Part shown: in pieces, positions 9,261 through 19,000 of the stretch
How positions within the stretch are numbered: the stretch's first letter is position 1
How the letters are laid out: every line of letters begins with the position of its first letter
Source of the DNA: Vreelandella azerica
GTDB lineage: Bacteria; Pseudomonadota; Gammaproteobacteria; Pseudomonadales; Halomonadaceae
DNA: 64,000 bases
NCBI RefSeq assembly: GCF_013112225.1
Contig: NZ_JABFHI010000003.1
Location: forward strand, 124,001 to 188,000
Direction: 5' to 3'
Notes under the pieces: model-generated
Databases searched by the model: none
The model's input: the letters and a program-made list of their open reading frames with translations, nothing else
What the model was told of the DNA's origin: nothing
Program-made: the position numbers and the translations under genes

Positions 9261-11414
9261 ATGAAGGTAAGCTCAAAACTTACAGTAGGTAAGGCATCGA
9301 TACGCACAATTTTGCTATGTTCATTCGGGGCCGCACTAATGCCTCTATCGGCAGCAGAGGTTGGTGCACAGTCTTCTTCTGCTGATATGACATCCCCTTC
9401 ACCCATTAATCTTCCGTCAGTGATACAACAGACGATTATGCAAAACCCTGAAGTAAAAGCAGCGTTTCAGGCGTTTGCAGCAGCAGGCTTTGATACTGAT
9501 GAAGCGCGCGGCAATTATTTGCCGTCGATTGATGCGACAGCGGGTGTTGGTCGTGAAAACCTTGAAGATGATGGCCGCGGCAGTTTTGATACGGACTTCG
9601 CGCAGATTGAGCTTAACCAGATGGTATTTGATGGTTTTGCGACTGCCAATGAAGTTGAGCGCCTGAACAGTGCCCGGCTGGTGCGTTATTACGAGTTACT
9701 CAATGCCAGTGAGCAGGTATCTCTTGAAGCGGCAAGGGCCTACGCTGATGTCCAGCGCTACCGTGAACTTGTGAACCTTGCGCGCGAAAACTATGCAGAA
9801 CATCAGCAAATTTATAACAAAATGGAAGAAAGAGCCGCTTCGGGGGCCGGGCGTGGCGTTGATCTTGAACAAATTGCTGGCCGTTTGGCATTGGCAGAAT
9901 CTAATCTGTTGACAGAAGCCTCAAACCTTCATGATGTGTCTGCGCGTTACAAACGCATAGTGGGAACCTTGCCTGCACAAAGTCTTGCGCCATTTCCTGA
10001 TCTTGACCACCATCTGCCTGTATCGGTTGTTGACGCCGTTAACATGGCATTTGAAGGTAATCCTGAGTTTCATGCTGCTATTCAGAATATTCAATCTGTC
10101 CGAGCCCAACGTGACGGTACTCGTTCTGGATTCCAACCGCGGGTTGATCTTGTTGGCCGTGCCGGAACGAATAACAGTAGCGATACGGGCCTGTCAGGGC
10201 GTCGCGATGAGCAAAGTGTTGAGTTGGTTGCAAGCGTCAACCTGTTCCGTGGTGGCTCTGACCTGGCCTCTTTCCGTGCGGCCAGTGAACGAGTTGATGA
10301 GGCTGTGTATGATCGCGAGCTGATCTGCCGCAACGTGCGCCAAACGACCCAGATTGCTTATAACGATACTCAGCGCCTGCGTGAGCAGATGGAATATATT
10401 GAACAGCACCGTCAGTCCATTGAGCGCGTTCGTGGCGCTTATCAGCAGCAGTTTGATATTGGCATGCGTACATTGTTGGATGTACTTGATAGTGAAAACG
10501 AATACTTTGAAGCGAGCCGTGCTTATGTCAATGCAAAGTACGATGTAGTGATTGCCAATGTAAGAACCCTGGCTTCTATGGGGCAGTTGTTACAAACGCT
10601 CGAAGTGGCTAATACTGATATCCCAAGCCTCGCTGAATTGAACAGTCAAGGCGTCAAGATTGATCCTGAGTCGGTGTGCCCAGTTGAATCGCCTGCGAGC
10701 CTTTCTCTAAATGACTTAATTGGAGAGCGTGGAGCACCGACAAGAGCACCTGATATTATTTTATCAGCCGAGACCTTGTTCGAGATAAACAGCGCTAAAA
10801 TCGGCACAGAAGCTCGCAAGGAATTGATGCGCTTGGCTGAAAGTATCCGTGAACGATCCGATCTAGCCCGCATATATATTGCTGGTCATGCGGATATAAC
10901 GGGTAATGACGCCATCAACGAACCGCTTTCACGCCGCCGTGCTGCAAGCGTAGCCAACTTCCTGGCTAGCGAAGGGGTTAGCCGTGCACTTATCCAAACT
11001 GAAGGATTTGGTTCGCGCAAACCTACCGCTACTAATGAAACCGTTGAGGGGCGTCGTTTAAACAGGCGGGTTGAAATAACCCTGGAAACCATTCAAGAAG
11101 TAGCTGCTTTACAGGGCAGTCAGGCTGCTACACCACGGTCTTCATCACCAACTCCTACTGCTAACACTAATGCGACTGATGCTTCACCAACTGTTGCAAG
11201 TGCGAGTGTTTATCTGCAGGTGGCGGCTTTAAGTAAACAGGCATCCGCCGCTGAATTGCAGAAACGTTTGCAGAATAATCTTGATGGTCCTGTTCGTGTC
11301 CTCGAAGGTGGTGGTTTATACCGTGTTCAGGTAGGTACCGATAACAGTATTGCGGAGCTGAAACGTGAGCTGGATGCCTTGGGTTACACTGAGACCTTTC
11401 CTGTCAGCAGGTAA
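9261..11414 (+). CDS. TolC-family outer-membrane channel fused to OmpA and SPOR domains (LapE-type)
   Basis: 717 residues from ATG 9261 (AAGGGA six bases upstream; a GTG at 9210 has no better site). Signal peptide of about 35 residues (hydrophobic RTILLCSFGAALMPLSAA). Residues about 45-450 are a TolC-type outer-membrane efflux protein with paired helical repeats, the outer-membrane component of a type I secretion system. Then comes an OmpA-type peptidoglycan-binding domain (about 495-610: VILFEINSAKI-like beta start, GHADITGNDAINEPLSRRRA, GFGSRKP, RRVEI) and, after a Ser/Thr/Ala linker, a C-terminal SPOR-like domain (about 645-717, VYLQVAALS ... YRVQVG). Pseudomonas LapE ends after the TolC part, so the two cell-wall-binding additions are unusual. 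It stands directly before lapB and lapC. Confidence 0.88.
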   Translation: MKVSSKLTVGKASIRTILLCSFGAALMPLSAAEVGAQSSSADMTSPSPINLPSVIQQTIMQNPEVKAAFQAFAAAGFDTDEARGNYLPSIDATAGVGRENLEDDGRGSFDTDFAQIELNQMVFDGFATANEVERLNSARLVRYYELLNASEQVSLEAARAYADVQRYRELVNLARENYAEHQQIYNKMEERAASGAGRGVDLEQIAGRLALAESNLLTEASNLHDVSARYKRIVGTLPAQSLAPFPDLDHHLPVSVVDAVNMAFEGNPEFHAAIQNIQSVRAQRDGTRSGFQPRVDLVGRAGTNNSSDTGLSGRRDEQSVELVASVNLFRGGSDLASFRAASERVDEAVYDRELICRNVRQTTQIAYNDTQRLREQMEYIEQHRQSIERVRGAYQQQFDIGMRTLLDVLDSENEYFEASRAYVNAKYDVVIANVRTLASMGQLLQTLEVANTDIPSLAELNSQGVKIDPESVCPVESPASLSLNDLIGERGAPTRAPDIILSAETLFEINSAKIGTEARKELMRLAESIRERSDLARIYIAGHADITGNDAINEPLSRRRAASVANFLASEGVSRALIQTEGFGSRKPTATNETVEGRRLNRRVEITLETIQEVAALQGSQAATPRSSSPTPTANTNATDASPTVASASVYLQVAALSKQASAAELQKRLQNNLDGPVRVLEGGGLYRVQVGTDNSIAELKRELDALGYTETFPVSR

Positions 11415-11517
11415 GTAATCAATACACCTCACTTATAGTTTATTGCCATGCACCAAATTCTTGGTGTGTGGCAATATTTCTGTAGCTTACTTTAAGTCGG
11501 ATTATGTTGAGGTCTGT

Positions 11518-13684
11518 GTGCCTAACGAAAGCCACTCAATGCCAGAAGAGCCCGCGACCTTGGCGGAGGCGGATGAACTGCTGGAATGCCTGCTGAGTAT
11601 TGCCCACCAGCACCACTACGAGACCACCCGGGAAGCGCTGCGGGCGGGGTTGCCGCTGGAAGAGGGCAAGCTGACCCCGGGCGTCGTGGGCCGCGCCGCT
11701 GCTCGCGCTGACCTGACCGCGCGGATTGTCAAAAGCCCGCTGGGCGAGCTGAACCCGGCGCTGTTTCCGGTCATCCTGCTGCTGGAATCAGGCCGCGCCT
11801 GTCTGCTGCAAGCGGTGGATCTGAGCACCGGGCAGGCGACGGTCAGCTTTCCGGAACTCAGCGACGCCACCACCGATATCAGCCTGCACGGCCTGGCAGA
11901 GGCCTACAGCGGCCAGGCTATCTATGTGCGCCCCAAGTTCCGCTTTGACGCCCGCGGGCCGGAAGTCAAACAGTCCCGCGAGCGCCACTGGTTCTGGGGG
12001 TGATCCGCGAAAACCGCAAACTCTATCGGGATGTGATCCTGGGCTCGGTGCTGATCAACCTGTTTGCCGTGGCCATGCCGCTGTTTGTGATGAACGTCTA
12101 CGACCGGGTAGTGCCCAACGCCGCCACTGAAACGCTCTGGGTGCTGGCAGTAGGCATCCTGATCGTGCTGTGTTTTGATCTAGCCTTGCGCCTGATGCGC
12201 AACTTCTTTGTCGATCTCGCCGCCAGTCGGGCAGACGTCAAGCTGACGTCCTCAATCATGCAGCGGGTACTGGGCATGCGCATGGAAGCCAAGCCGGCCT
12301 CCACCGGCTCCTTCACCTCCACCCTGCAGTCGTTTGAATCGGTCAGGGCCTTTATCGGCTCGGCCACTATCGTTGCCCTGGTGGACCTGCCCTTTGTGCT
12401 ACTGTTCATGACCATTATTGCCCTGATCGGCGTGCCCCTGGTGATCCCGATTGTGGTGGGCGCGGTGTTTGTCCTGCTGTACGCCATGGCCGCCCAAAGC
12501 AAGCTGCACGAACTCTCCGAGACCACCTGGCGGATCAGCGCCCAGCGTAACTCCACCCTAGTGGAAGCAGTGGGCAATCTGGAAACCGTCAAGGCCCTGC
12601 GCGGCGAAAGCCGCCTGCAGGGCAACTGGGAACGGGCCTCGGCCTTTCTGTCCCGCACCGCCGCCCAGCTGCGTCTGGTCAGCACCTCGGTGACCAGTGT
12701 GGCCCTCTGGGCCCAGCACACCGTCTCGGTGGTGATCATTATCATCGGCGTCTACCTGATCATTGAAGGTGAGTTGACCCAGGGCGGCCTGATAGCCGCC
12801 TACCTGCTGTCCTCCCGAGCCATGGCGCCGATCAGCCAGGCCGCCGGCCTAATATTTAATACCACCAGTCGGCCACCGCCCTGGAAGCGCTTAACGGCGT
12901 GATGGACAAACCCCAGGAACGCACCGACAGCAAACGCTACATTGACCGCCCCGTGGTGCAGGGCGACCTTCGCTTTGACAGCGTCTCACTGCGCTACCCG
13001 GACGAAGAACGCGATGCCCTGCGCGAGGTCAGTTTCCGCCTTAAACCCGGCGAAAAAGTCGCCCTGATCGGGCGGATTGGCTCCGGTAAATCCACCCTCA
13101 ACAAGCTGCTGCTGGGGTTCTACCAGCCCACCAGCGGTGCTGTGCTGCTCGACGATGTGGACATTCGCCAGTACGACCCCCTGCAACTACGCCGCCATAT
13201 CGGCTATGTGCCCCAGGATATCACCCTGTTCTACGGCTCTCTGCGCGACAACATTGTCGCTGGCGGCGGTATTGACGGCGTGGATGACGACAAGCTGCTC
13301 GACGCCATCAACCTCAGCGGCCTGGCCGATCTGGTGCGTTCCCACCCGCAAGGCGTGGATCTACCCGTGGGGGAAGGCGGCAGCCTGCTCTCCGGCGGCC
13401 AGCGTCAGGCAATTGCAATTGCCCGCGCCGTGGTGCATGCGCCCCAGGTGCTGCTGCTCGATGAGCCCTCCAGCGCCATGGACCACGCCAGCGAAGACCG
13501 GCTCAAGAAACAGCTGACCCGCTACGCCGCCGACAAAACCCTGATCGTGGTGACTCACCGCACCTCACTGCTCTCCCTGGTCGACCGGATTATCGTTATG
13601 GACGGCGGCAAGGTGATGGCCGACGGCCCCCGCGAGCAGGTGGTGGAAGCGCTGCGCAAAGGGCAAATCGGGAGGGCCAGCTAA
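11518..13684 (+). CDS. lapB: LapB-like type I secretion ABC transporter with C39-like domain, frameshifted as written
   Basis: Three consecutive frames encode one transporter of about 720 residues. The N-terminal 150 residues are a C39-peptidase-like domain without the catalytic Cys, typical of adhesin/RTX exporters. The membrane domain follows (12000-12900, five to six hydrophobic segments from SVLINLFAVAMPLFVMNVY), then the nucleotide-binding domain with Walker A GRIGSGKST, signature LLSGGQRQ and Walker B VLLLDEPSS. Break 1 is at the five-G run 11996-12000 (six G would restore HWFWGVIR); break 2 is near 12862-12870 (one base restores the YHQSATALEALNGV reading). The start is uncertain: GTG 11518 has GAGG five bases upstream; ATG 11539 is the alternative. 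The TAA overlaps the lapC start. GC content jumps upward at about 11560 and stays high to about 15700. Confidence 0.85.
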
Positions 13685-15113
13685 TGGCGAAAAAACAGCA
13701 GCCAACCGCCGAAGAAAAAAGTTTCGAGAACCTTGGCCGCTTTACTGCCAAAGGCGGCAAGTTCTTCCGCCCCTTTATGGACCGGCTGTTTTCCAAGCGG
13801 GTCACCTCCGCCCACCTCAACCGTGACTGGGCCAGCGACGCCGACTGGGCGCGGCTGCAGCAGAACCCGCTGCGTGCCCGGCTGTTTCTGTACACCGTAG
13901 TGCTCGCGGTGGTGGCCCTGATCACCTGGTCTTATTTTGCCGAGATCGACGAAGTCACCCGCGGCCAGGGCCGAGTGATACCCGCCCAGCAGCTGCAGAA
14001 AGTGCAATCCTTTGACGGCGGCGTGGTGCAGGCCATCAAGGTACGCGAAGGCCAGCTGATCGAGACGGGGCAAGTGCTGATGGAAATCGACCCAACCCGC
14101 TTTGTCTCGGACTTCCGCGAAAACCAGTCCCAGGTGCAAGCCCTGCGCGCCCGCGCCGAACGGCTGCGCGCCCTGGTCACCGATACCCCCTTTGCCCCTG
14201 ATGAAGACCTGCTTCGCGACGCCCCCTCCGTGGTGGCCCAGGAGCGCGAAGCCTACGACAGCCGCCGGGAAGAACTGCGCGAACAGGAAACCGTGCTGCG
14301 TGATCGTATCCGCCAGCGTGAGGCCGAGCTGCTGGAAGCCCGGCTGCGCCGCGATACCGCCTCCCGGGAACTCAACATGGCCAACCAGGAACTCCAGCTC
14401 ACCCGGCCGCTGCTGCAATCCGGCGCCGTCTCCGAGGTCGAAGTCCTGCGCCTGGAGCGGGAAGTCTCGCGCAACCGCGGCGAGCGCGACCAAGCCAACG
14501 CCGCCATCGACCGCTTGCAGGCCGCGGTGGAAGAAAGTCAATCCCAGCTGCGTGAGCTCGGCGCCGAACGGCGCAGCGAATGGCGGGATGAGCTGGCCAA
14601 CACCATTGGGGATATCCAATCGCTTGAAGAAGCCAGTACCGGACTGGAAGACCGCGTCCAACTTTCAGAAATTCGCTCGCCGGTCAACGGCGTTGTCCAG
14701 CAGCTGTATATCAACACCCGCGGCGGGGTGGTTCAGCCCGGCCAGGAGGTGGTCGACATCGTCCCCAGCGGCGAACAGCTGCTGGTTGAAGCGCGGATTG
14801 CCCCCAGGACATCGCTTTCCTACGCCCCGGCCAGCCGGCCACCGTCAAGCTGACCGCCTACGACTACGCCGTCTACGGCGGGCTGGAGGCCGAGCTTGAG
14901 CATATCAGCGCCGACACCATTACCGACGAAGAAGGCAACACCTTTTACCAGGTGCGGGTGCGCACCCAGGAAGGCCAGGTCGACACCGACGAAATAGACG
15001 TCATCCCCGGCATGACCGCCCAGGTCGACATCATGACCGGCAAGCGCACGGTGATGGAATTTCTGCTCAAGCCGGTGTTACGGGCCTGGAACAATTCATT
15101 GGGAGAACGCTGA
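13684..15113 (+). CDS. lapC: LapC-like HlyD-family membrane fusion protein, frameshifted as written
   Basis: Adaptor that bridges the LapB transporter and the TolC channel. Seen: cytoplasmic N-terminus, one membrane helix (about residues 62-82, LFLYTVVLAVVALITW), lipoyl-like half motifs (RVIPAQQLQKVQSFDGGVV), a long Arg/Glu-rich coiled coil (about 140-310), then the second lipoyl half and beta barrel. The open frame stops at 14853 because the five-C run at 14801-14805 lacks one base; with six C the reading continues IAPQDIAFLRPGQPATVKL to the TGA at 15111-15113, with the usual HlyD C-terminal GMTAQVDIMTGKRTV and an ERLKP-like end. Length about 476 residues. ATG overlaps the lapB stop (TAATG) and its own stop overlaps the next gene (TGATG), so lapB-lapC-luxR are translationally coupled. 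Confidence 0.88.
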
Positions 15114-15751
15114 TGAACCACCTCTTTATCACCCCCGCCGCGCGTTTACAGCCCCGCTGGCAGGCAGCGTTTCCACAGGCCACGCTCGCCGCCGTCGCCC
15201 CTGAAACAGACCGCCTGACACCACCGCCGGATATCATATGGATTGTCTGCGAAGGCGAACAGCAACCCCTCTCAGCGCCCCTTCTGGAGGCAGTAACCCG
15301 TTTATCCGCCGAGAGCGCCGTGGTCGTGCTGGCCAACGCCCCTCAGCAGGCCGATGCCCTGCAGGCCCTGCAAGCCGGGGCGCGAGGCTATGCCCACGCG
15401 CTCAGCCCGGTGGCCACGCTGCAACAGATCGCCACCGTGGTGACGAATGCCGGGATCTGGGTACCGGCCGACCTGATGGCCCAGGTGATGGGGCACACCT
15501 GGCAAGCGCTCAACGGCGAACAGCGCCTCAGGCATGCGCTGCTGGACAAACTCACCGAGCGCGAACGCGAGGTGGCGCTGGCGGTGGTACAAGGGGCAAG
15601 CAACAAACAGGTGGCGCGCACCCTTAACATCACCGAGCGCACGGTCAAGGCGCACCTGACCTCGATTTTTCATAAGCTTGAGATTACGGATCGGATGCAG
15701 CTGATTCTCAAACTTGCAGATAGAGCAGTTAACCTCCCTCTTGGTATGTAG
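15113..15751 (+). CDS. LuxR/NarL-type response-regulator-like transcription factor
   Basis: 212 residues. The C-terminal part (about 143-205) is a LuxR/FixJ helix-turn-helix: LTEREREVALAVVQGASNKQ, ITERTVKAHLTSIFHKLEI. The N-terminal 120 residues have the alternating hydrophobic pattern of a receiver domain (IIWIVCEGE, AVVVLANAP, GARGYAHA) but no clear phosphoacceptor Asp at the end of the third strand and no acidic pair at the first, so it is probably a phosphorylation-independent (atypical) receiver. Its ATG overlaps the lapC stop, so it is co-transcribed with the exporter. It lies directly upstream of the second adhesin and, by position, is a good candidate regulator of that adhesin or of its own operon; this is inference. 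No partner histidine kinase is in the window. Confidence 0.82.
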   Translation: MNHLFITPAARLQPRWQAAFPQATLAAVAPETDRLTPPPDIIWIVCEGEQQPLSAPLLEAVTRLSAESAVVVLANAPQQADALQALQAGARGYAHALSPVATLQQIATVVTNAGIWVPADLMAQVMGHTWQALNGEQRLRHALLDKLTEREREVALAVVQGASNKQVARTLNITERTVKAHLTSIFHKLEITDRMQLILKLADRAVNLPLGM

Positions 15752-16020
15752 CAGCCGATCTCGCTTCCTTACTCGTTAACACCTGGCTAATTGTTACTAT
15801 ATGTTTCTTTTTATTGATTCATAAATGTCATGATAGTACGCATGCTAATATGTTAAAAATTAATAAAAAGCGCTATTTTTTCTTTAAGTTATTGAAAATA
15901 ATAATTTATTAATCTTAATTAGCTTTTGCTGGTTGTACTGCAGTCCAATATTTATTGCCGCATTTTAAGTTACTATTTGTAAGTAGTAGTTTTAATGCGA
16001 TTTAAATATAGGGCTATATT
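15752..16020 (+). promoter_or_regulatory. AT-rich promoter region of the second adhesin
   Basis: A 269-nt gap that is sharply more AT-rich than the GC-rich genes on either side (runs such as 15846-15920). No terminator is obvious after the luxR gene. A TAGGG sequence about nine bases before ATG 16021 can serve as ribosome-binding site. No single promoter hexamer pair stands out. Confidence 0.5.
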
Positions 16021-19000
16021 ATGCAAATTGTTACTATAGTTAACATTGTGGGTCGGGCATTTTCGCGTGATGAAAACGGTAACCTGCGCGAGCTTAGCGT
16101 AGGCGATAGGTTGCAGGAAGGTGATGTTCTGATCACCGCACCGATGAGTGAGGTCAAGGTTGATTTTAATGATGGTCTATCGCCTGCAGTCATTGGTGGG
16201 GATGAGAAAGTCGCCATAAATGATGAGATTGACGCGGACAACGCTGCTAGTGATGATGAGTTTGCCACTCAGGATGATGAGCTGGAAGCGATTCTTGCCG
16301 TCCTGGAAGATGAAGAGGGCGATATTCTTGAGCTGCTTGAAGCCACTGCAGCCGGTAGTGGTGAAGTAGGTGGTGGAGGTGGAATCTCCTTTGTAAGACT
16401 CGCACGCATCACCGAGTCTATTGAAGGTGTGGAATATGCATTTGATACAGGTAGAGATAATGAGCTGACAGCACCTGAGTTTTCGGCTTTTTTGACGCCA
16501 GCTAAAATCGTAAAATTGATTGACGTTGTATTGGAGGCCCCTAGCAAGGATGCATACGACGAGGATGAAATTGCCGATGGCATCAAGGCAAATGTCAGCC
16601 TGGGAGGAGATGTCAAGGTTGGCGACGATCTTGTTATTGTCGATGGTAAAGACAATATCTTGTTTGAAGGCCCAGTTTCTCAAGAGATGTTGGATGATGG
16701 TCTGTCGGTCACCGTCACAGACATAGATAACGATGATACCTCTGTGAGCGTGACTGCCACGGTTTCTGACCCTGAAGGAAATAGCGCCACTGATCGTGAC
16801 GATGGCAGGATTGATACTTCACCAGCCGAGCAGGAAGCTCCAGCGCTCAGTGTGGGCGATGCCGGCACCATTAACGAAGGCGACACCGCCACCTTTGATG
16901 TCAGCCTGAGCAACCCGGTGGATAACGCCACCACCCTGACCTTTGAACTGGACGGCGAGATTGATGCCGATGACGTGGGCACCCCCACGGCCAGCATTGA
17001 TGGCACGGTCGTCACGGTGACCGATAACGGTAACGGCACCTTCAATCTGGACGTACCCGCGGGTACCACCGATGGCATCATGATCAGCGTGCCAACCATC
17101 GATGACGATGTGTTTGAAGGGCCGGAAGATTTTACTCTGACCGCCACTCTCACTGGCGAGACCGCCGCGGGCAATGCCCTGCCGGATGGCATTACCGACA
17201 GCGGCAACGCCACCATCGTGGATGACGGCAGCGGCACCCCGGAAGACCCCGATGAAGAGCCGGATGACGATACCCCAGCGCTCAGTGTGGGCGATGCCGG
17301 CACCATTAACGAAGGCGACACCGCCACCTTTGATGTCAGCCTGAGCAACCCGGTGGATAACGCCACCACCCTGACCTTTGAACTGGACGGCGAGATTGAT
17401 GCCGATGACGTGGGCACCCCCACGGCCAGCATTGATGGCACGGACGTCACGGTGACCGACAACGGTAACGGCACCTTCAGCCTGGACGTACCCGCGGGTA
17501 CCACCGATGGCATCGTGATCAACGTGTCAACCATCGATGACGATGTGTTTGAAGGGCCGGAAGATTTTACTCTGACCGCCACTCTCACTGGCGAGACCGC
17601 CGCGGGCAATGCCCTGCCGGATGGCATTACCGACAGTGGCAACGCCACCATCGTGGATGACGGCAGCGGCACCCCGGAAGACCCCGATGAAGAGCCGGAT
17701 GACGATACCCCAGCGCTCAGTGTGGGCGATGCCGGCACCATCAACGAAGGCGATGCCGGCACCTTCGAGGTCAGCCTGAGCAACCCGGTGGATAACGCCA
17801 CCACCCTGACCTTTGAACTGGACGGCGAGATTGATGCCGATGACGTGGGCACCCCCACGGCCAGCATTGATGGCACGGACGTCACGGTGACCGACAACGG
17901 TAACGGCACCTTCAGCCTGGACGTACCCGCGGGTACCACCGATGGCATCATGATCAGCGTGCCAACTATCGATGACGATGTGTTTGAAGGGCCGGAAGAC
18001 TTCACCCTGACCGCCACTCTCACTGGTGAGATTGAAAGTGGCACCGTATTGCCAGAAGGCATCACCGACACCGGCAACGCTACGATTGTTGATGACGGCA
18101 GCGGCACGCCAGATGACCCCGAGGAAGATCCGGATAACGATATTCCAGTACTCAGCGTCGCCGATGCCGGCACCATCAACGAAGGCGATGCCGGCACCTT
18201 CGAGGTCAGCCTGAGCAACCCGGTGGATAACGCCACCACCCTGACCTTTGAGTTGGACGGCGAGATTGACAGCGACGATATTGGCACCCCCACCGCCAGT
18301 ATTGGCGGCACGGACGTCACGATCACTGACAACGGTAACGGCACCTTCAGCCTGGACGTGCCCGCGGGTACCACCGACGGCATCGTGATCAGCGTGCCAA
18401 CCATCGATGACGATGTGTTTGAAGGGCCGGAAGACTTTACCCTGACCGCCACTCTCACTGGCGAGACCGCCGCGGGCAATGCCCTGCCGGATGGCATTAC
18501 CGACAGTGGCAACGCCACCATTGTTGATGAAAATCCGATTATTGAAGTCATAACAACGACGAGCGACCTGTCGTTAATTACCAGTGATGCTGAGCTTGTC
18601 GATCAGGACAGTGTTCGCCTGAGCGATATTTTCAGCTATAGAGAGACAAATTATGGAGAAGATGGCGTACAGGCCACCGCTTCATGGAGCTACTCTCTAG
18701 AATTGGTAGAGAATGCCACTACTGGCCTGACAAGTGACGACAGCCCCATTAGCCTAGTCGAGGAGGGAGGCAGTGGCGATATCGTCGGTACTGCTGAAGA
18801 GGATGAAGTGTTTCGCCTCAGCCTAACTGAAGATGACGATGGCAATGCAATAATTAAGTTGACTCAGAGTGGTGCCATCGACCATGTCACTGAAGGTACA
18901 AGTGGTGCGGATGTTGACCAACTACTGCTCGAAAGCAGTGTGATTAACTTGCAGGGTGCGGTGACAGTTGAATATGACAACGGCTACACCACCAGTAAAA

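Noticed and set aside
16680..18551. 623-codon antisense open frame through the 435-bp repeats
   Set aside because: Low-complexity Ser/Val translation that mirrors the repeat; a by-product of biased codon use on the coding strand.
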